DNA of 64,000 bases from Chitinophaga filiformis (GCF_021646545.1 NZ_JAKIRP010000021.1:97589-161588), one strand, 5' to 3'; counted from the first letter of the stretch, positions 16,670 through 26,417 are shown. Program-made: numbers and translations. Notes: a model not told the origin generated them from the letters alone.

Positions 16670-17272
16670 ATGAGTGCTACGCCGCCACTATCTGATCTGC
16701 ATCAGCTTATCTTACATCACGTTCAGAAACGGATCCACCTTTCTGCGGAAGAACAGGAACATTTCTGCAGCTTCCTTACTTTGCGCAAGCTGCTGCCACG
16801 GCAGTACCTCCTGCAACAGGGCGAAATATGTAAGCACGAGAGCTACGTGTGTTCCGGTTTCCTCCGCTCCTTTTATGTAGATGATAATGGCGATGAGCAC
16901 ACCCTCCACTTTGCCATGGAAGACTGGTGGATCAGCGATGCCAGCAGCTTCATACCACAGGTCCCCTCCAGGATCAATATCATCGCACAGGAAGCAACCG
17001 TCGTACTGCAAATAGACAGGAACGGGCTGGAACAGCTTTTCACGGACATTCCCGCTTTTGAAAAGTTCTGGCGGATATTGAATCAGCAGGCAATGATCTC
17101 TCAGGATCAGCGCATTCTAAACTCAATTTCAATGACGGGAGCCGAGCGCTATGAGGCGCTGGTAAAGAAATATCCGACACTGGAGCAGCGCATGCCGCAG
17201 AAGCATATAGCCTCGTTTTTAGGGATAACGCCGGTGTTTTTGAGTCAGATCAGGAAGGGCGGGAAGCGGTGA
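16670..17272 (+). CDS. Crp/Fnr-family transcriptional regulator
   Basis: A 200-residue regulator with an N-terminal cyclic-nucleotide-binding-like beta roll (about residues 20-125, containing GEICKHESYVCSGFLRSFYVDDNGDE split over the loop) and a C-terminal helix-turn-helix (MPQKHIASFLGITPVFLSQIRK). It lacks the clear RxS phosphate-binding signature of cAMP receptors, as is usual for this Bacteroidota group, so the effector is unknown. It is divergent from the dehydrogenase-cytochrome unit, 143 bases away, and could control it. Confidence 0.88.
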   Translation: MSATPPLSDLHQLILHHVQKRIHLSAEEQEHFCSFLTLRKLLPRQYLLQQGEICKHESYVCSGFLRSFYVDDNGDEHTLHFAMEDWWISDASSFIPQVPSRINIIAQEATVVLQIDRNGLEQLFTDIPAFEKFWRILNQQAMISQDQRILNSISMTGAERYEALVKKYPTLEQRMPQKHIASFLGITPVFLSQIRKGGKR

Positions 17273-17384
17273 AACCTATGCCGGTCTTCGAAAAAATATA
17301 ACCCACCCATAAGTTGCCAAATAGGCCAATATTAAAGCCGCCAAATAAGAAACAAAAGTGAATATTTTCATTGTTATACATTAA

Positions 17385-17921
17385 TCAGAGAGAAAATTGA
17401 GTCTGATTAACCCAAAAGATAAAAAATAAAAAAGAGAGTGTTGTTTTCGCCTTAAGAAAGTCATTTACTGCTTTGGTTAACTCCTCCGCGAGTTTGGCTT
17501 TATCTTTCGGGGGAGGTCCCAGCAAACTAGTCGTTTTCTTCATAAAATGGAATTTCATTCCGTTTTTGAAAAGAATAGTATAATACCGGCTGTCACGGTA
17601 CGGGATAACAGTTCGCATATCTATTATTCTATCGAAAAGTGCAGCATCTATCCGCTGTTCTTTTTGATAAATATTTTTTATAAAAAAGGAGGTTCCATCG
17701 GTATAAACTTCCGAAAACAGTTTCATAAACATGTTGAGTGGGACAGAAAACAGCATGGCGATGATTCCCAGAACTATAGATCCCCAATCCCAGTCTATAA
17801 AAAAAAAGAGAAAGAAGAAGCAACCCAATGATAATGACGCCACGATCACACCCATTTGAGTAGATGAAGTGGTATTATCTAAAACATACTTTTTATTCAT
17901 TTTAATAGTTATAGCAGTCAT
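17385..17921 (-). CDS. Hypothetical protein with two membrane helices
   Basis: A 178-residue protein with two closely spaced hydrophobic segments (about residues 21-42 and 46-68, the first containing the run FFFLFFF) followed by a soluble part of alternating strands (FIKNIYQKEQRIDAALFDRI, YYTILFKNGMKFHFM). This resembles small PH-like membrane proteins, but I cannot assign a family. Its start overlaps the upstream gene by one base (TAATG), so translation is probably coupled. MNKKYVLDN at 17900 is another possible start. Confidence 0.65.
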   Translation of the reverse strand: MTAITIKMNKKYVLDNTTSSTQMGVIVASLSLGCFFFLFFFIDWDWGSIVLGIIAMLFSVPLNMFMKLFSEVYTDGTSFFIKNIYQKEQRIDAALFDRIIDMRTVIPYRDSRYYTILFKNGMKFHFMKKTTSLLGPPPKDKAKLAEELTKAVNDFLKAKTTLSFLFFIFWVNQTQFSL

Positions 17922-18172
17922 TAGTTTCTGCCTTTCCCCTTGCCCCAGATATTAAGCATACAGGAATACAAATAATCTCCGAAGTTCAAAAAGACCCAAT
18001 TTACAGCACCCATAATAAATCCGAAAAAAGGAACCAAAAGTATTGATACAAAAAAAACCTTCAAGCCATAATAGGGAATTTCATTAAAATATACAGGGAC
18101 AATTCTTAGCAAAGAAAGCAGCGCCAAAACCAATGCAAATGGCAAAAATGCAAACGAATATGCAAAAATCAA
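17921..18172 (-). CDS. Small hydrophobic protein, probable TTG start
   Basis: An 83-residue frame with two to three membrane segments (about residues 3-22, 34-53 and 53-66) and a basic C-terminus (KGKGRN). No ATG is available near the beginning; a stop lies just upstream and the only reasonable initiator is TTG at 18172. The one-base stop-start overlap with the next gene supports it as real. Function is unknown. A dispersed repeat (18215-18265) lies just upstream. Confidence 0.5.
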   Translation of the reverse strand: MIFAYSFAFLPFALVLALLSLLRIVPVYFNEIPYYGLKVFFVSILLVPFFGFIMGAVNWVFLNFGDYLYSCMLNIWGKGKGRN

Positions 18173-18214
18173 TCGCTTTTCCTATTCTCTTTCGTGCGCA
18201 ATATATTCAAAATT

Positions 18215-18265
18215 CCCGGGGTTGAAAACCCCGCGCTACAAACACGCGGCACCTACGGAGCCGAT
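18215..18265 (-). repeat. Dispersed GTTTGTAGCGCGGGGT element, minus-strand copy
   Basis: Read on the minus strand it contains GGCTCCGTAGGTGCC, then TGTTTGTAGCGCGGGGTT, then a CCCC/GGGG stem closing. The order of parts matches the copies at 610-680, 793-863 and 35641-35690, but the left palindrome sequence differs. Confidence 0.65.
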
Positions 18266-18396
18266 TGCAGCGAATGATCAACACACGTACAGGCATTGAA
18301 CATACGATATTAAACAATTTTAACCCCAAATATTAAATTAGTTATACGTCCATCTCCCCTCCTCCATCTCATCTTTGTATCCTAATCAAACGATCT

Positions 18397-19623
18397 ATGA
18401 ACACAAATACAGACATACTATTTCAGCCAATAAAATTAGGAAGCCATACACTAAAGAACAGGTTCACCGTTGCTCCCATGACGCGCAGAAGCGCTACAGC
18501 TACCGGTGTACCAACGAACGAAATGGCAGACTACTATGCAGCCTTCGCAGCAGGTGGCTTCGGTCTTATCATTACTGAAGGCACTTACACAGACAATCTT
18601 TTCAGCAAGACCGACAACCATCAGCCGGGCCTCGTTACCCATGAACAGGTAGAAGGCTGGAAAAAGGTAACCGACAAAGTACACCAGGCAGATCCCAACG
18701 CGCTCATTATCCTCCAATTAATGCACGGAGGCGCACTATCTCAGCATAGTGCTAAAACAATTGCTCCTTCCGCCATACAGCCCAAGGGCCTCCGAAACAC
18801 AGAACCCGGAGGTCTGCAGGGCCCATTCCCCCTGCCTTCAGCCATGAGCAGAAAAGACATGCAGGAGGCAAAAGACGGTTTTGTACAAACGGCCATCAGA
18901 GCATTAATAGCGGGATTCGACGGCGTAGAGATACATGCAGCCAATGGCTACCTGCTGGACCAGTTTATCACTCCGCACACGAATGTAAGAGAGGATGAAT
19001 ATGGAGGTAATTATGAAAAAAGACTACGATTCCCGATTGAAGTATTCACCGCCATCAAGGCCGCTGTCCCGAAAGACTTCATCGTAGGCATACGCCTCTC
19101 AGAAAGCAAAGTGAACGACCTCACTTACAGATGGCCGGGCGGCGCAGCAACAGCGAAGGAAATATTCAACATTCTAAAACAAGTGGACGTCAGCTACATC
19201 CACATCGCATCCGAGGGCGGGAACTGGGCAAGAGAATCATTATACGACAATGGAAGTTCCTCAAATGGTATAGCAAAACAAATCACAGGAAAGCCAGTCA
19301 TTGTAAATGGCGGCATGCACGACACAGCTCTGGCTACCAAATTGATATCCAATCACGAAGCAGACCTGATCTCCATCGGCAGAACAGCGATTACCAATCC
19401 TGACCTTCCTGAAAAAATAAAGAATGGAACAGCAATAGCCCCATTCTTCAAAGAATTAATTAAAGACAGCCTGACCCTCGCCCACACCAAAGAAGTGCTC
19501 AAGGCTAAGGCAATAACGACAACGACACCAGCTGCAGCAACATCCGCAACATCCGCAACAGCAGCTACAGCTACAGCCACTTCCACAACAACAGCAACCG
19601 CGGCAGCGACGACAATTAACTAA
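18397..19623 (+). CDS. Old yellow enzyme-type ene-reductase with an Ala/Thr tail
   Basis: A 408-residue FMN-dependent NADH:flavin oxidoreductase of the N-ethylmaleimide reductase type, which reduces activated C=C bonds. It has the family opening LFQPIKLGSHTLKNRFTVAPM, the flavin-site ITEGTYTD, the substrate His/Asn pair in EIHAANGYLLDQF, the DEYGGNYEKRLRF region and the phosphate-binding VNGGMHD and SIGRTAITNPDLP near the end. The catalytic domain ends near residue 370. The last about 37 residues are almost only Ala, Thr and Ser, an unusual addition. CATCTTTG at 18370-18377 is a one-mismatch -7 box. Confidence 0.92.
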   Translation: MNTNTDILFQPIKLGSHTLKNRFTVAPMTRRSATATGVPTNEMADYYAAFAAGGFGLIITEGTYTDNLFSKTDNHQPGLVTHEQVEGWKKVTDKVHQADPNALIILQLMHGGALSQHSAKTIAPSAIQPKGLRNTEPGGLQGPFPLPSAMSRKDMQEAKDGFVQTAIRALIAGFDGVEIHAANGYLLDQFITPHTNVREDEYGGNYEKRLRFPIEVFTAIKAAVPKDFIVGIRLSESKVNDLTYRWPGGAATAKEIFNILKQVDVSYIHIASEGGNWARESLYDNGSSSNGIAKQITGKPVIVNGGMHDTALATKLISNHEADLISIGRTAITNPDLPEKIKNGTAIAPFFKELIKDSLTLAHTKEVLKAKAITTTTPAAATSATSATAATATATSTTTATAAATTIN

Positions 19624-19652
19624 AGCCGTCTACCGCCCATTGTGTAGGCGCA

Positions 19653-19890
19653 GCAGGAAGTACTATACTGTGCCTTCAAGACGCGTGATACGATTGACGA
19701 AGGTAAATAGCGCTCCCAATCCCACACGCTCACCGTCGCCAAATCAACGTTCTAAAGAGCGTTTTGCAGCACAGTATAGTACATCCTGCGAATGCCGCCC
19801 AGATAACACAACTGGTTCGCGTCAGCACAAAGCCAGGCCATGACTAATGCAGGAAGTCCTATACCGCTTGCCGCACAGTATAGAACTTCC
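19653..19890. repeat. Four alternating copies of a 20-bp inverted-repeat word
   Basis: GCAGGAAGTACTATACTGTGC at 19653-19673 (first 20 bases shown in part) is matched in reverse at 19769-19789 with one mismatch. A second pair, at 19849-19866 and 19873-19890, forms a tight hairpin with arms GGAAGTcCTATAC and GTATAGaACTTCC. The block fills the gap between the convergent old yellow enzyme and SusD genes. The inner hairpin could stop transcription from both sides. No open frame here looks coding. Confidence 0.65.
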
Positions 19891-19932
19891 CTTGTGAAAT
19901 AACTGCTTCAGGAAACCGCAGCAAGTCGAGGA

Positions 19933-21780
19933 TTAATACCCCGGGTTCTGCACTAACTTATTATTCCTATTCATCTCATCCCGCTGCAACGGCATAAAAT
20001 ACATCTTATCCAACCACATCCTGTTCTCATTCACCAACGTCACCGGCGTATAAGTATAGTCATAACTGTTCTCATCATGCTGATACAAAGTTACCTTGAC
20101 ATTCGGCTTTAATTTACCCACTACATTTATCCCGCGTAACGCACGTCCTACAGTTGCCGGCGCCACCATCCAGCGACGCACATCGAAGAACCGCTGCTCT
20201 TCAAACACCATCTCTATCTCCTTCTCACGCTGGAACCGCGCTTTCAGCTCCGCCCCCGATTCTGTGATCGCCGGCATGCCTGCACGGGTACGGATCTCAT
20301 TCAGTGTCCTGCGTGCCTCATCTTCTTCACCCAGCTCCATACAAGCCTCTGCATAGTTGAACAACACCTCCGTATACCGGAAGAATGGATATGGCACCTC
20401 CTGACGGAAATACTGTGCATCCACAGCAGGATCAATGAACTTCTTCATATAATATCCCGTGAAACTACCATTCCAGTTTTCTATCGGTCCCTGGCGGGTA
20501 TCCAGTCCAGGCATAGTGATCACCTGTGAACGCTCCGCGTCCCACACCTGGTAAATACCCGTCTGTGCCTGGTTAGCCGGATCTTTCGCCGCAACGTCAG
20601 AAGGACGCTGACGCCAGTTCGCCCCATCATACAGGATGCTTGCATAGAAACGCGGATCACGGTTTAAGTATGGTTGCGCCTTATGCATAGGATTGCCCCA
20701 GTTAAAAGGTGTACCATCCGCCATTTCATAGTCGTCTATCAGCAGCTGGGTAGGCGTATTACCGGACCAGTTGTGATAACCATTCAAACCATTGTAAAGC
20801 CCGATCTGTCCGCCAGCTTCTGACTTGGCATTCACAAAGTAACGGGAGAAAATACTTTCAGAATTATCCTTCAGGAACATCTGCTGATAATTAGTGCTCG
20901 CCTCTTCAGGTGACGCAGGTGTAGCAAATGCCAGCGAATAACGGCCGAGTGCTATCACCGCCTGGGCAGCAGCCTTGGCGCGCCTCCAGCGTGCAGGACG
21001 ATCGCCGCTCGTATAGCCTAATACATCAGGTGTCTCGATATTTTTCATCACCTGGGCTTTGACACTGGCAGTAGGGAAGTCATACAAATCACTTGCCGCA
21101 TAGATCAGTATACGTGATTTCAGCGCAAGCGCCGCTCCTTCTGTAGCACGGCCCTTTACAGTGATGCTCTCCTTACCCTGCAGTAAATGGGCAGCAGAAT
21201 CGCAGTCCCGCACAATATGCTCCACACAATCAGAGAAAGAGTTACGGGCGATAGTATAATCCTTATCCGCCAAAGTATACACCGTATCTATCAATGGCAC
21301 ACCACCATAAGCGCGCACCAGCTGATGATAATAGTAAGCACGCAGGAAGTATACCTCTCCCTTCAGACGGTCTCCCATTCCCGCTTTATCAAAAGGTACT
21401 TTCTGTATGTTCTGGAAAAATACGTTACATGCGCGTATGCGTTTGTACATATCATCCCACTGGAAAGTACCGCGGTTGTTCACGTACTCAGCATCCGTAG
21501 GACTGATAGTCGCCTCTCCCATGTTCTTCATACCGTAGTTGTGCGTGAACATGGTCTCGTCGGTGGCAGATGATAACATGGTTTCCAGGAAACCACCGCT
21601 GCTCAGGCCATTATAGATTTCATTTACGAAGGCTTCCGTCAATGCCTGGTCCTGCCACACATCATCTTTGGTAGCTTCCCCTAAAGGTCTTGTATTCAGG
21701 AAATCGGTATTACACGCAGCAACAGTCAACGCGCCTGCCATCCCAATACAGATGTATATTTTCTTAAGTAGTTGTTTCAT
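19933..21780 (-). CDS. SusD/RagB-family outer-membrane lipoprotein
   Basis: A 615-residue surface lipoprotein that caps its SusC partner and binds the nutrient. It has a signal peptide with lipobox ending VAAC (Cys at about residue 23), the TPR-like N-terminal part with DFLNTRPLGEATKDDVW and VYFLRAYYYHQLVRAYGGVPL, and the C-terminal RagB part with PFFRYTEVLFNYAEACMELG, NEIRTRAGMPAI and EEQRFFDVRRWM. It follows SusC by 11 bases. No glycosidase or regulator is adjacent, so this is an orphan SusCD pair and its substrate is unknown. Confidence 0.95.
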   Translation of the reverse strand: MKQLLKKIYICIGMAGALTVAACNTDFLNTRPLGEATKDDVWQDQALTEAFVNEIYNGLSSGGFLETMLSSATDETMFTHNYGMKNMGEATISPTDAEYVNNRGTFQWDDMYKRIRACNVFFQNIQKVPFDKAGMGDRLKGEVYFLRAYYYHQLVRAYGGVPLIDTVYTLADKDYTIARNSFSDCVEHIVRDCDSAAHLLQGKESITVKGRATEGAALALKSRILIYAASDLYDFPTASVKAQVMKNIETPDVLGYTSGDRPARWRRAKAAAQAVIALGRYSLAFATPASPEEASTNYQQMFLKDNSESIFSRYFVNAKSEAGGQIGLYNGLNGYHNWSGNTPTQLLIDDYEMADGTPFNWGNPMHKAQPYLNRDPRFYASILYDGANWRQRPSDVAAKDPANQAQTGIYQVWDAERSQVITMPGLDTRQGPIENWNGSFTGYYMKKFIDPAVDAQYFRQEVPYPFFRYTEVLFNYAEACMELGEEDEARRTLNEIRTRAGMPAITESGAELKARFQREKEIEMVFEEQRFFDVRRWMVAPATVGRALRGINVVGKLKPNVKVTLYQHDENSYDYTYTPVTLVNENRMWLDKMYFMPLQRDEMNRNNKLVQNPGY

Positions 21781-21791
21781 GATACTGCTGA

Positions 21792-24700
21792 TTAAAAAGT
21801 TAAATTGAAACCTGCATTCAATACCCTTGACTGCGGATAATACTGACCATTACCACTCACAGATTCAGGATCAAGGATCTTCAGATTGTCCAGGGTGAAA
21901 AGGTTCAGACAGTTTGCATATAATCTCAGCGTAGTGATACCGCTTCTCTTCTTCAGGAAATCGGGTATGCTGTAGCCGATCTCCAGGTTCTTCAGACGTA
22001 CGTAGTTAGTACTGCGGACCCAATACGTGTTACCTGTGGCCCAATAGGTATCATTACGGTCATTTACACGTGGGTGTTCGCCATTTGGATTGTCAGGGCT
22101 CCAGCGGTTGTCATAGTAATCTTTCGTAAAGTTGCCGATCTCACCGGATTCTGTATTGATGTGCAATGCACCGCCCGTAGCTCCCTGCACGAGAATGGCC
22201 ATATCGAAGTTACCATATTGCATGTTCACGTTCAGACCACCGGTAAAGGTCGGCTGATTGCTCTTTCCATATCTTACCTTGTCATCACCATCGATCTTTC
22301 CGTTACCATCTATATCTTTAAACTTCATATCGCCCGGACGCAGGTTATTTGTCAGCGCAGTATAGTCTATACCATTCTTATCTATCTCTGCATAGTCTTT
22401 GAATACACCATCATATTCATAATACAGGTTAGTATTCATCGGCTTGCCGGTAGAACGCTGCCAGGTTGGAGCACCAGGTGCTTCATCCCAGAACACGATC
22501 TTGTTCTTCGAATAACCGCCGTTCACGCTAACGTCATAACGGAACTTACTGCCAACATTATCGTTGTAGCCAACGCGGAATTCAAAACCTTTGTTATCTA
22601 CCTTACCGATGTTCTCTGCAGGCAGCGTCATACCCGTTGTTTGTGGTACGGATGCATTTCTTCTTACCAGGATGCCGGAACGCTTGTTCATGAACGCGTC
22701 CAGTTCGAAGTAGATCTTACCATTCAACAGGGCGCCATCCAGACCAACGTTGTAGTTGTTGGCTACCTCCCAGGTGATGTACGGGTTAGGTATACGTGCT
22801 TCAAAGAGTGATTTTACAACATTGCCTCCCAGGATGTAACTGCCGAAACCATAAGTGGAATAATACTGATATTCCTGCAGCGTGAGCGTACCATCGCCGT
22901 TATCGTCGAAGTATACCTGGTCGTTACCCAGTTTACCCCATGATGCACGCAGTTTCAGGTAACTCATGAACTTCACGTTCTCTTTGAAGAAGTTTTCTTC
23001 AGATATACGCCAGCCCAGCATCAGACCAGGGAAGAAACCAAAACGGGAATTGCTGGGGAACATGTAGGAGCCATCATTCCTCCATACAAACTCCGCCAGG
23101 TATTTCTCTTTATAGTTGTAGGCCACACGACCGAAATAGTTGAGACGGGCACGGTCCCAGGCGCTACCGGCATTGTCTTTCTCTGCATCGCCGCCGGCAA
23201 ACATCTGGTCGATCAATGGAGAAATGAAATACCTGCGGAAGGCGCTGAAAGTCTCAGAATTGACAGTTTCCCTTTCTACACCGAACACAAAGTTCACTGT
23301 ATGATCTTTGTTGAAGGTACGGTCGTAGGTCAGCAAACCACGTAATAACAGGTTGCTCTGATCTTCATCTCCCTGATTGAGGGTAGCCTGATCAGTACCA
23401 CGTTTGCCCCTTACTAACAGCGGCGTTTTACCATCCTGCTCATAGGTTTTCTTGTCCCAGGTATACAGGTACCAGGGTGTCATCCAGCGTTTAGTACTCT
23501 TGATATACTTATCGAATGCCACGTTACCGCTCAGCTTCAGACCATTCACCCCGGGGATTAACACATCCAGGCGGGCATTGGTCTGTACATAGTAACGTTT
23601 ATCCTTGTCGTATCCTGTCTGGTCGGTAGTGATCACCACTGGGTTGTTACCGTACTCGATGTCCGGACCAGGCAGACCATTCGGCCAGAAGGCGGGCTCA
23701 GTAGGTTTACCACGCATCAGCATACGGAAGATGTCACTGGCGCTACGGGTAGGATAATTACGCTCCTCCTGGCGACCTAACATGTCTACGCTGACATTCA
23801 CGAATTTATTGATCTTTCCATCCAGGTTGACACGCAGGCTGTACTGATCGTAACCGGTGGCGGATTTTTTATAGTAAGCATCCTGCGACTGGTAACCGAA
23901 GGAGGTGAGGTAACGCATGTTCTCATTACCACCAGACACCTGTACGCTATGGTTGGATTGCGGCGACCATGTCTTAAAAGTGGATTTGTACCAGTTTGTG
24001 TTCGGATACAGCCAGGGGTCGGTACTGTTGCGGAATTTCTCTATCTCCGTCTGACCGAAAGCCACGTCCCATTTCTTGTTGGTAGTCGGGGAAGTATAGG
24101 TACCGTTTTGTTTGTATACGTCCCAGGCAGCCGCCCACTCTCTTCCGGGTACATCACGGTAAAGGCTCAGCTCATCCCTCAGTTGCGCATACTCGGCAGC
24201 GTTGGACATTTCGGGGATGTGTGTGGGTTGTGACCAGCCCTGGTTAAAGGAATAAGACAGTTGAGGTTTGCCGCTCTTACCGCGTTTGGTTGTTACGAGA
24301 ATAACACCGTTGGCTGCACGGGCGCCATAGATCGCAGCGGAAGCGTCTTTCAGTACGGATATGCTCTCGACATCCTGCGGATTTAATCGCTCCAGACCGC
24401 CGGTACGACCAGCCACACCATCTATTACGATCAGCGGGTCGTTGTTTCCGAGGGTGTTGGAACCACGGATGCGGAGGGAAGAACCGTCAGCACCAGGCTC
24501 GCCGCTGTTCTGCATGGCAGTTACACCTGGCATACGTCCGGCGATGGAGTTGGACAGGTTGGTAGCCGGCGACTTGACAAGATCAGCACCTTTTACCGTT
24601 GCAATGGAACCGGATACAGCTTCTCTCTTCTGGGCGCCATAACCTACCACCACTACCTCACTGAGGCCTTTGGTGTCTGCATCGAGTGTTACGTTCAACG

Positions 24701-25052
24701 GAGCGCTGCCGTTGACAGTCAGTGTTTGTGGAAGGAAACCGATTGCACTAATAGTCACCTGAGCGCCATTTGCGACGCTCAACGAAAAAGAGCCATCGGG
24801 TAATGTGGTTGTCCCTTTTGAAGTCCCTACAACTTTGATAGTGGCGCCGATCACCGGCTCTTTATTTTTGTCAACGATCTTCCCCTTTAATATGATATCC
24901 TGTCGGATTGAAAATGAGTTTGAATAGCCATCCGCAACAGCCATAAGCGGATACAGTGCGGGCAAAAAAAGCAGTAGAGTAAATTTCATGCGCAATAGTG
25001 CTGACTGCCAGGCATGAGGGGGCCTGACCTTCAACAGGTCTACATTTTTCAT
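21792..25052 (-). CDS. SusC/RagA-family TonB-dependent transporter
   Basis: A 1086-residue outer-membrane importer. After an N-terminal signal region it has a carboxypeptidase-regulatory-like domain (GKIVDKNKEPVIGATIKVVG, about residues 55-130), a TonB box region (EVVVVGYGAQKREAVSGSI), a plug with the conserved NDPLIVIDGV and SISVLKDASAAIYGARAANG segments, and a 22-strand barrel ending in aromatic Phe. There is no STN signalling domain, unlike the SusC at 37385, so it is probably not under sigma/FecR control. It is translated first, with SusD 11 bases downstream. Confidence 0.96.
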   Translation of the reverse strand: MKNVDLLKVRPPHAWQSALLRMKFTLLLFLPALYPLMAVADGYSNSFSIRQDIILKGKIVDKNKEPVIGATIKVVGTSKGTTTLPDGSFSLSVANGAQVTISAIGFLPQTLTVNGSAPLNVTLDADTKGLSEVVVVGYGAQKREAVSGSIATVKGADLVKSPATNLSNSIAGRMPGVTAMQNSGEPGADGSSLRIRGSNTLGNNDPLIVIDGVAGRTGGLERLNPQDVESISVLKDASAAIYGARAANGVILVTTKRGKSGKPQLSYSFNQGWSQPTHIPEMSNAAEYAQLRDELSLYRDVPGREWAAAWDVYKQNGTYTSPTTNKKWDVAFGQTEIEKFRNSTDPWLYPNTNWYKSTFKTWSPQSNHSVQVSGGNENMRYLTSFGYQSQDAYYKKSATGYDQYSLRVNLDGKINKFVNVSVDMLGRQEERNYPTRSASDIFRMLMRGKPTEPAFWPNGLPGPDIEYGNNPVVITTDQTGYDKDKRYYVQTNARLDVLIPGVNGLKLSGNVAFDKYIKSTKRWMTPWYLYTWDKKTYEQDGKTPLLVRGKRGTDQATLNQGDEDQSNLLLRGLLTYDRTFNKDHTVNFVFGVERETVNSETFSAFRRYFISPLIDQMFAGGDAEKDNAGSAWDRARLNYFGRVAYNYKEKYLAEFVWRNDGSYMFPSNSRFGFFPGLMLGWRISEENFFKENVKFMSYLKLRASWGKLGNDQVYFDDNGDGTLTLQEYQYYSTYGFGSYILGGNVVKSLFEARIPNPYITWEVANNYNVGLDGALLNGKIYFELDAFMNKRSGILVRRNASVPQTTGMTLPAENIGKVDNKGFEFRVGYNDNVGSKFRYDVSVNGGYSKNKIVFWDEAPGAPTWQRSTGKPMNTNLYYEYDGVFKDYAEIDKNGIDYTALTNNLRPGDMKFKDIDGNGKIDGDDKVRYGKSNQPTFTGGLNVNMQYGNFDMAILVQGATGGALHINTESGEIGNFTKDYYDNRWSPDNPNGEHPRVNDRNDTYWATGNTYWVRSTNYVRLKNLEIGYSIPDFLKKRSGITTLRLYANCLNLFTLDNLKILDPESVSGNGQYYPQSRVLNAGFNLTF

Positions 25053-25479
25053 ACGTTTAAATTGTGTGGTTAAAAGAAAGGCGAACTCCTATCGCTGATT
25101 TTGGTTACGACGGACAATGCAATAGCACCTCCGTCCCTAGACACTACTGGTCGTCATCATCATTTAAAATGTGTTTTTTGCTAGTTAAAGAATACATGGT
25201 AGCGGGTCAATAGCACAGTACAACTACATAGGTTTTCAATTTACATAGTGTGCAGCCTGATTTTCATAACGATACTTTTCGCAACGTGTCAATTTCACAC
25301 CTAAAATAGAAAAAATAATCAAGATTTATATTTCTTTTAACATACTGCGATAATATCGGAGTGAAAAAATGCTTATCAAGTTACGGTTAACCTACAAAAA
25401 CCGCCTGTTTACCGCTAAGTACGGCGGCCACCATGGCCGGCTGCCGTGAAAACACTACCTTAGACATAAATGCTGAACA
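25053..25479. promoter_or_regulatory. Divergent control region between SusC and the 25480 gene
   Basis: A noncoding gap of 427 bases, AT-rich in the part next to 25330. The SusC leader is long. No sequence matching both TTTG and TAnnTTTG at normal spacing was found for either gene. No regulator gene is beside it. I see no strong hairpin. Confidence 0.3.
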
Positions 25480-26001
25480 ATGGAAAAAGCGCTGATAAAA
25501 CTTTCTTTCCGACAGATCATCGATATGCATGCAAGGACCTCCTTCGAAAAGGATGTGTTTCACGAGAGCTATAACGAATTCCTCATGCAGGTACAGGCCT
25601 ACAACCGGGATCACCAGTTCAGTACCTGGGAACAGGTGCGGGGCGCCAACCCCAAAGCGGGGTCGCTCAATTATAAAGTGGGTTTCTCGATAGGATTATT
25701 TGTGAAGGAACTGCAGCAACAGATCCCGGGGCTGACGGATAACCTGGGAAATCCTGTTCCTTTTGAAAGCCACCGGTTCGAGATCGTTGCCTCCGATATC
25801 ACCAACAAGGCTGCTCACAAAGTCGCGATCGTGTATACAACAGCGACGCTTACACTGCTTGGTGTCCTGGGCGACTATATGCTTCTGACAACAGGTGAGC
25901 TGCTAAGCAATCCTGACCAACAGGAAGTGCAGACATTCATGCTGAAAATACAGCCGCAATTGTCTGTATCGGCTTACGCATTACAGGGATTACCCCAGTG
26001 A
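25480..26001 (+). CDS. Conserved-looking hypothetical protein
   Basis: A 173-residue soluble protein without signal peptide or membrane helix. The N-terminal half is helical and charged (SFRQIIDMHARTSFEKDVFHE, FLMQVQAYNRDHQFSTWEQV), followed by NYKVGFSIGLFVKELQQQIPG and a C-terminal hydrophobic stretch (KVAIVYTTATLTLLGVLGDYMLL) that is too polar on one side to call a membrane segment with confidence. Codon use matches its neighbours. I do not recognise the family. It is isolated, between the SusC promoter region and the palindromic repeat block. Confidence 0.65.
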   Translation: MEKALIKLSFRQIIDMHARTSFEKDVFHESYNEFLMQVQAYNRDHQFSTWEQVRGANPKAGSLNYKVGFSIGLFVKELQQQIPGLTDNLGNPVPFESHRFEIVASDITNKAAHKVAIVYTTATLTLLGVLGDYMLLTTGELLSNPDQQEVQTFMLKIQPQLSVSAYALQGLPQ

Positions 26002-26121
26002 TCCTATTGCAGGGAGTTGTCTGCATTCACGTTGAATTCCAACGACAATTGCGTGTATCCCAATTGAGTTCCTTGTTATTGCTTGTATCCGTAATGCCTG
26101 TCTTCGAGATTGGCGATACCT

Positions 26122-26272
26122 CGGTTTCAGGCTGGGATCACTGGCTGTAGTTCTTTGAAGTTCCTTACTGTCAGCTTTGGGAAGGCGGGTTGGCGTTGGG
26201 GGACTATTAAACCCCTGGTGCGACGCGTGAGCACTTCAAATAACTAAGGCCAGTGATTCCCACCTGAAACCG
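26122..26272. repeat. Palindromic element A (40-base arms)
   Basis: Left arm 26122-26161 pairs with right arm 26233-26272. The outer 24 bases begin CGGTTTCAGG and end in GCCTGAAACCG-like sequence with small offsets, then TAGTT/AACTA and TTTGAAGT/ACTTCAAA continue the stem inward. The 71-base loop holds its own small hairpin with GGGG and CCCC arms near 26198-26214. The arm motif CGGTTTCAG-TGGGAA recurs in elements B and C. Confidence 0.6.
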
Positions 26273-26417
26273 TTATACTCATTGGCATCCGCTTATAGTA
26301 AGGAACTGCAGGACGTTGAGAAACGTCTGTCCTCATTGTTAAGATTATCCTTATATCCTTACACTGTATGAGCAATAGGCAATTACCTCCCGACAAGTAT
26401 GGCGCCATAACTAGTCA

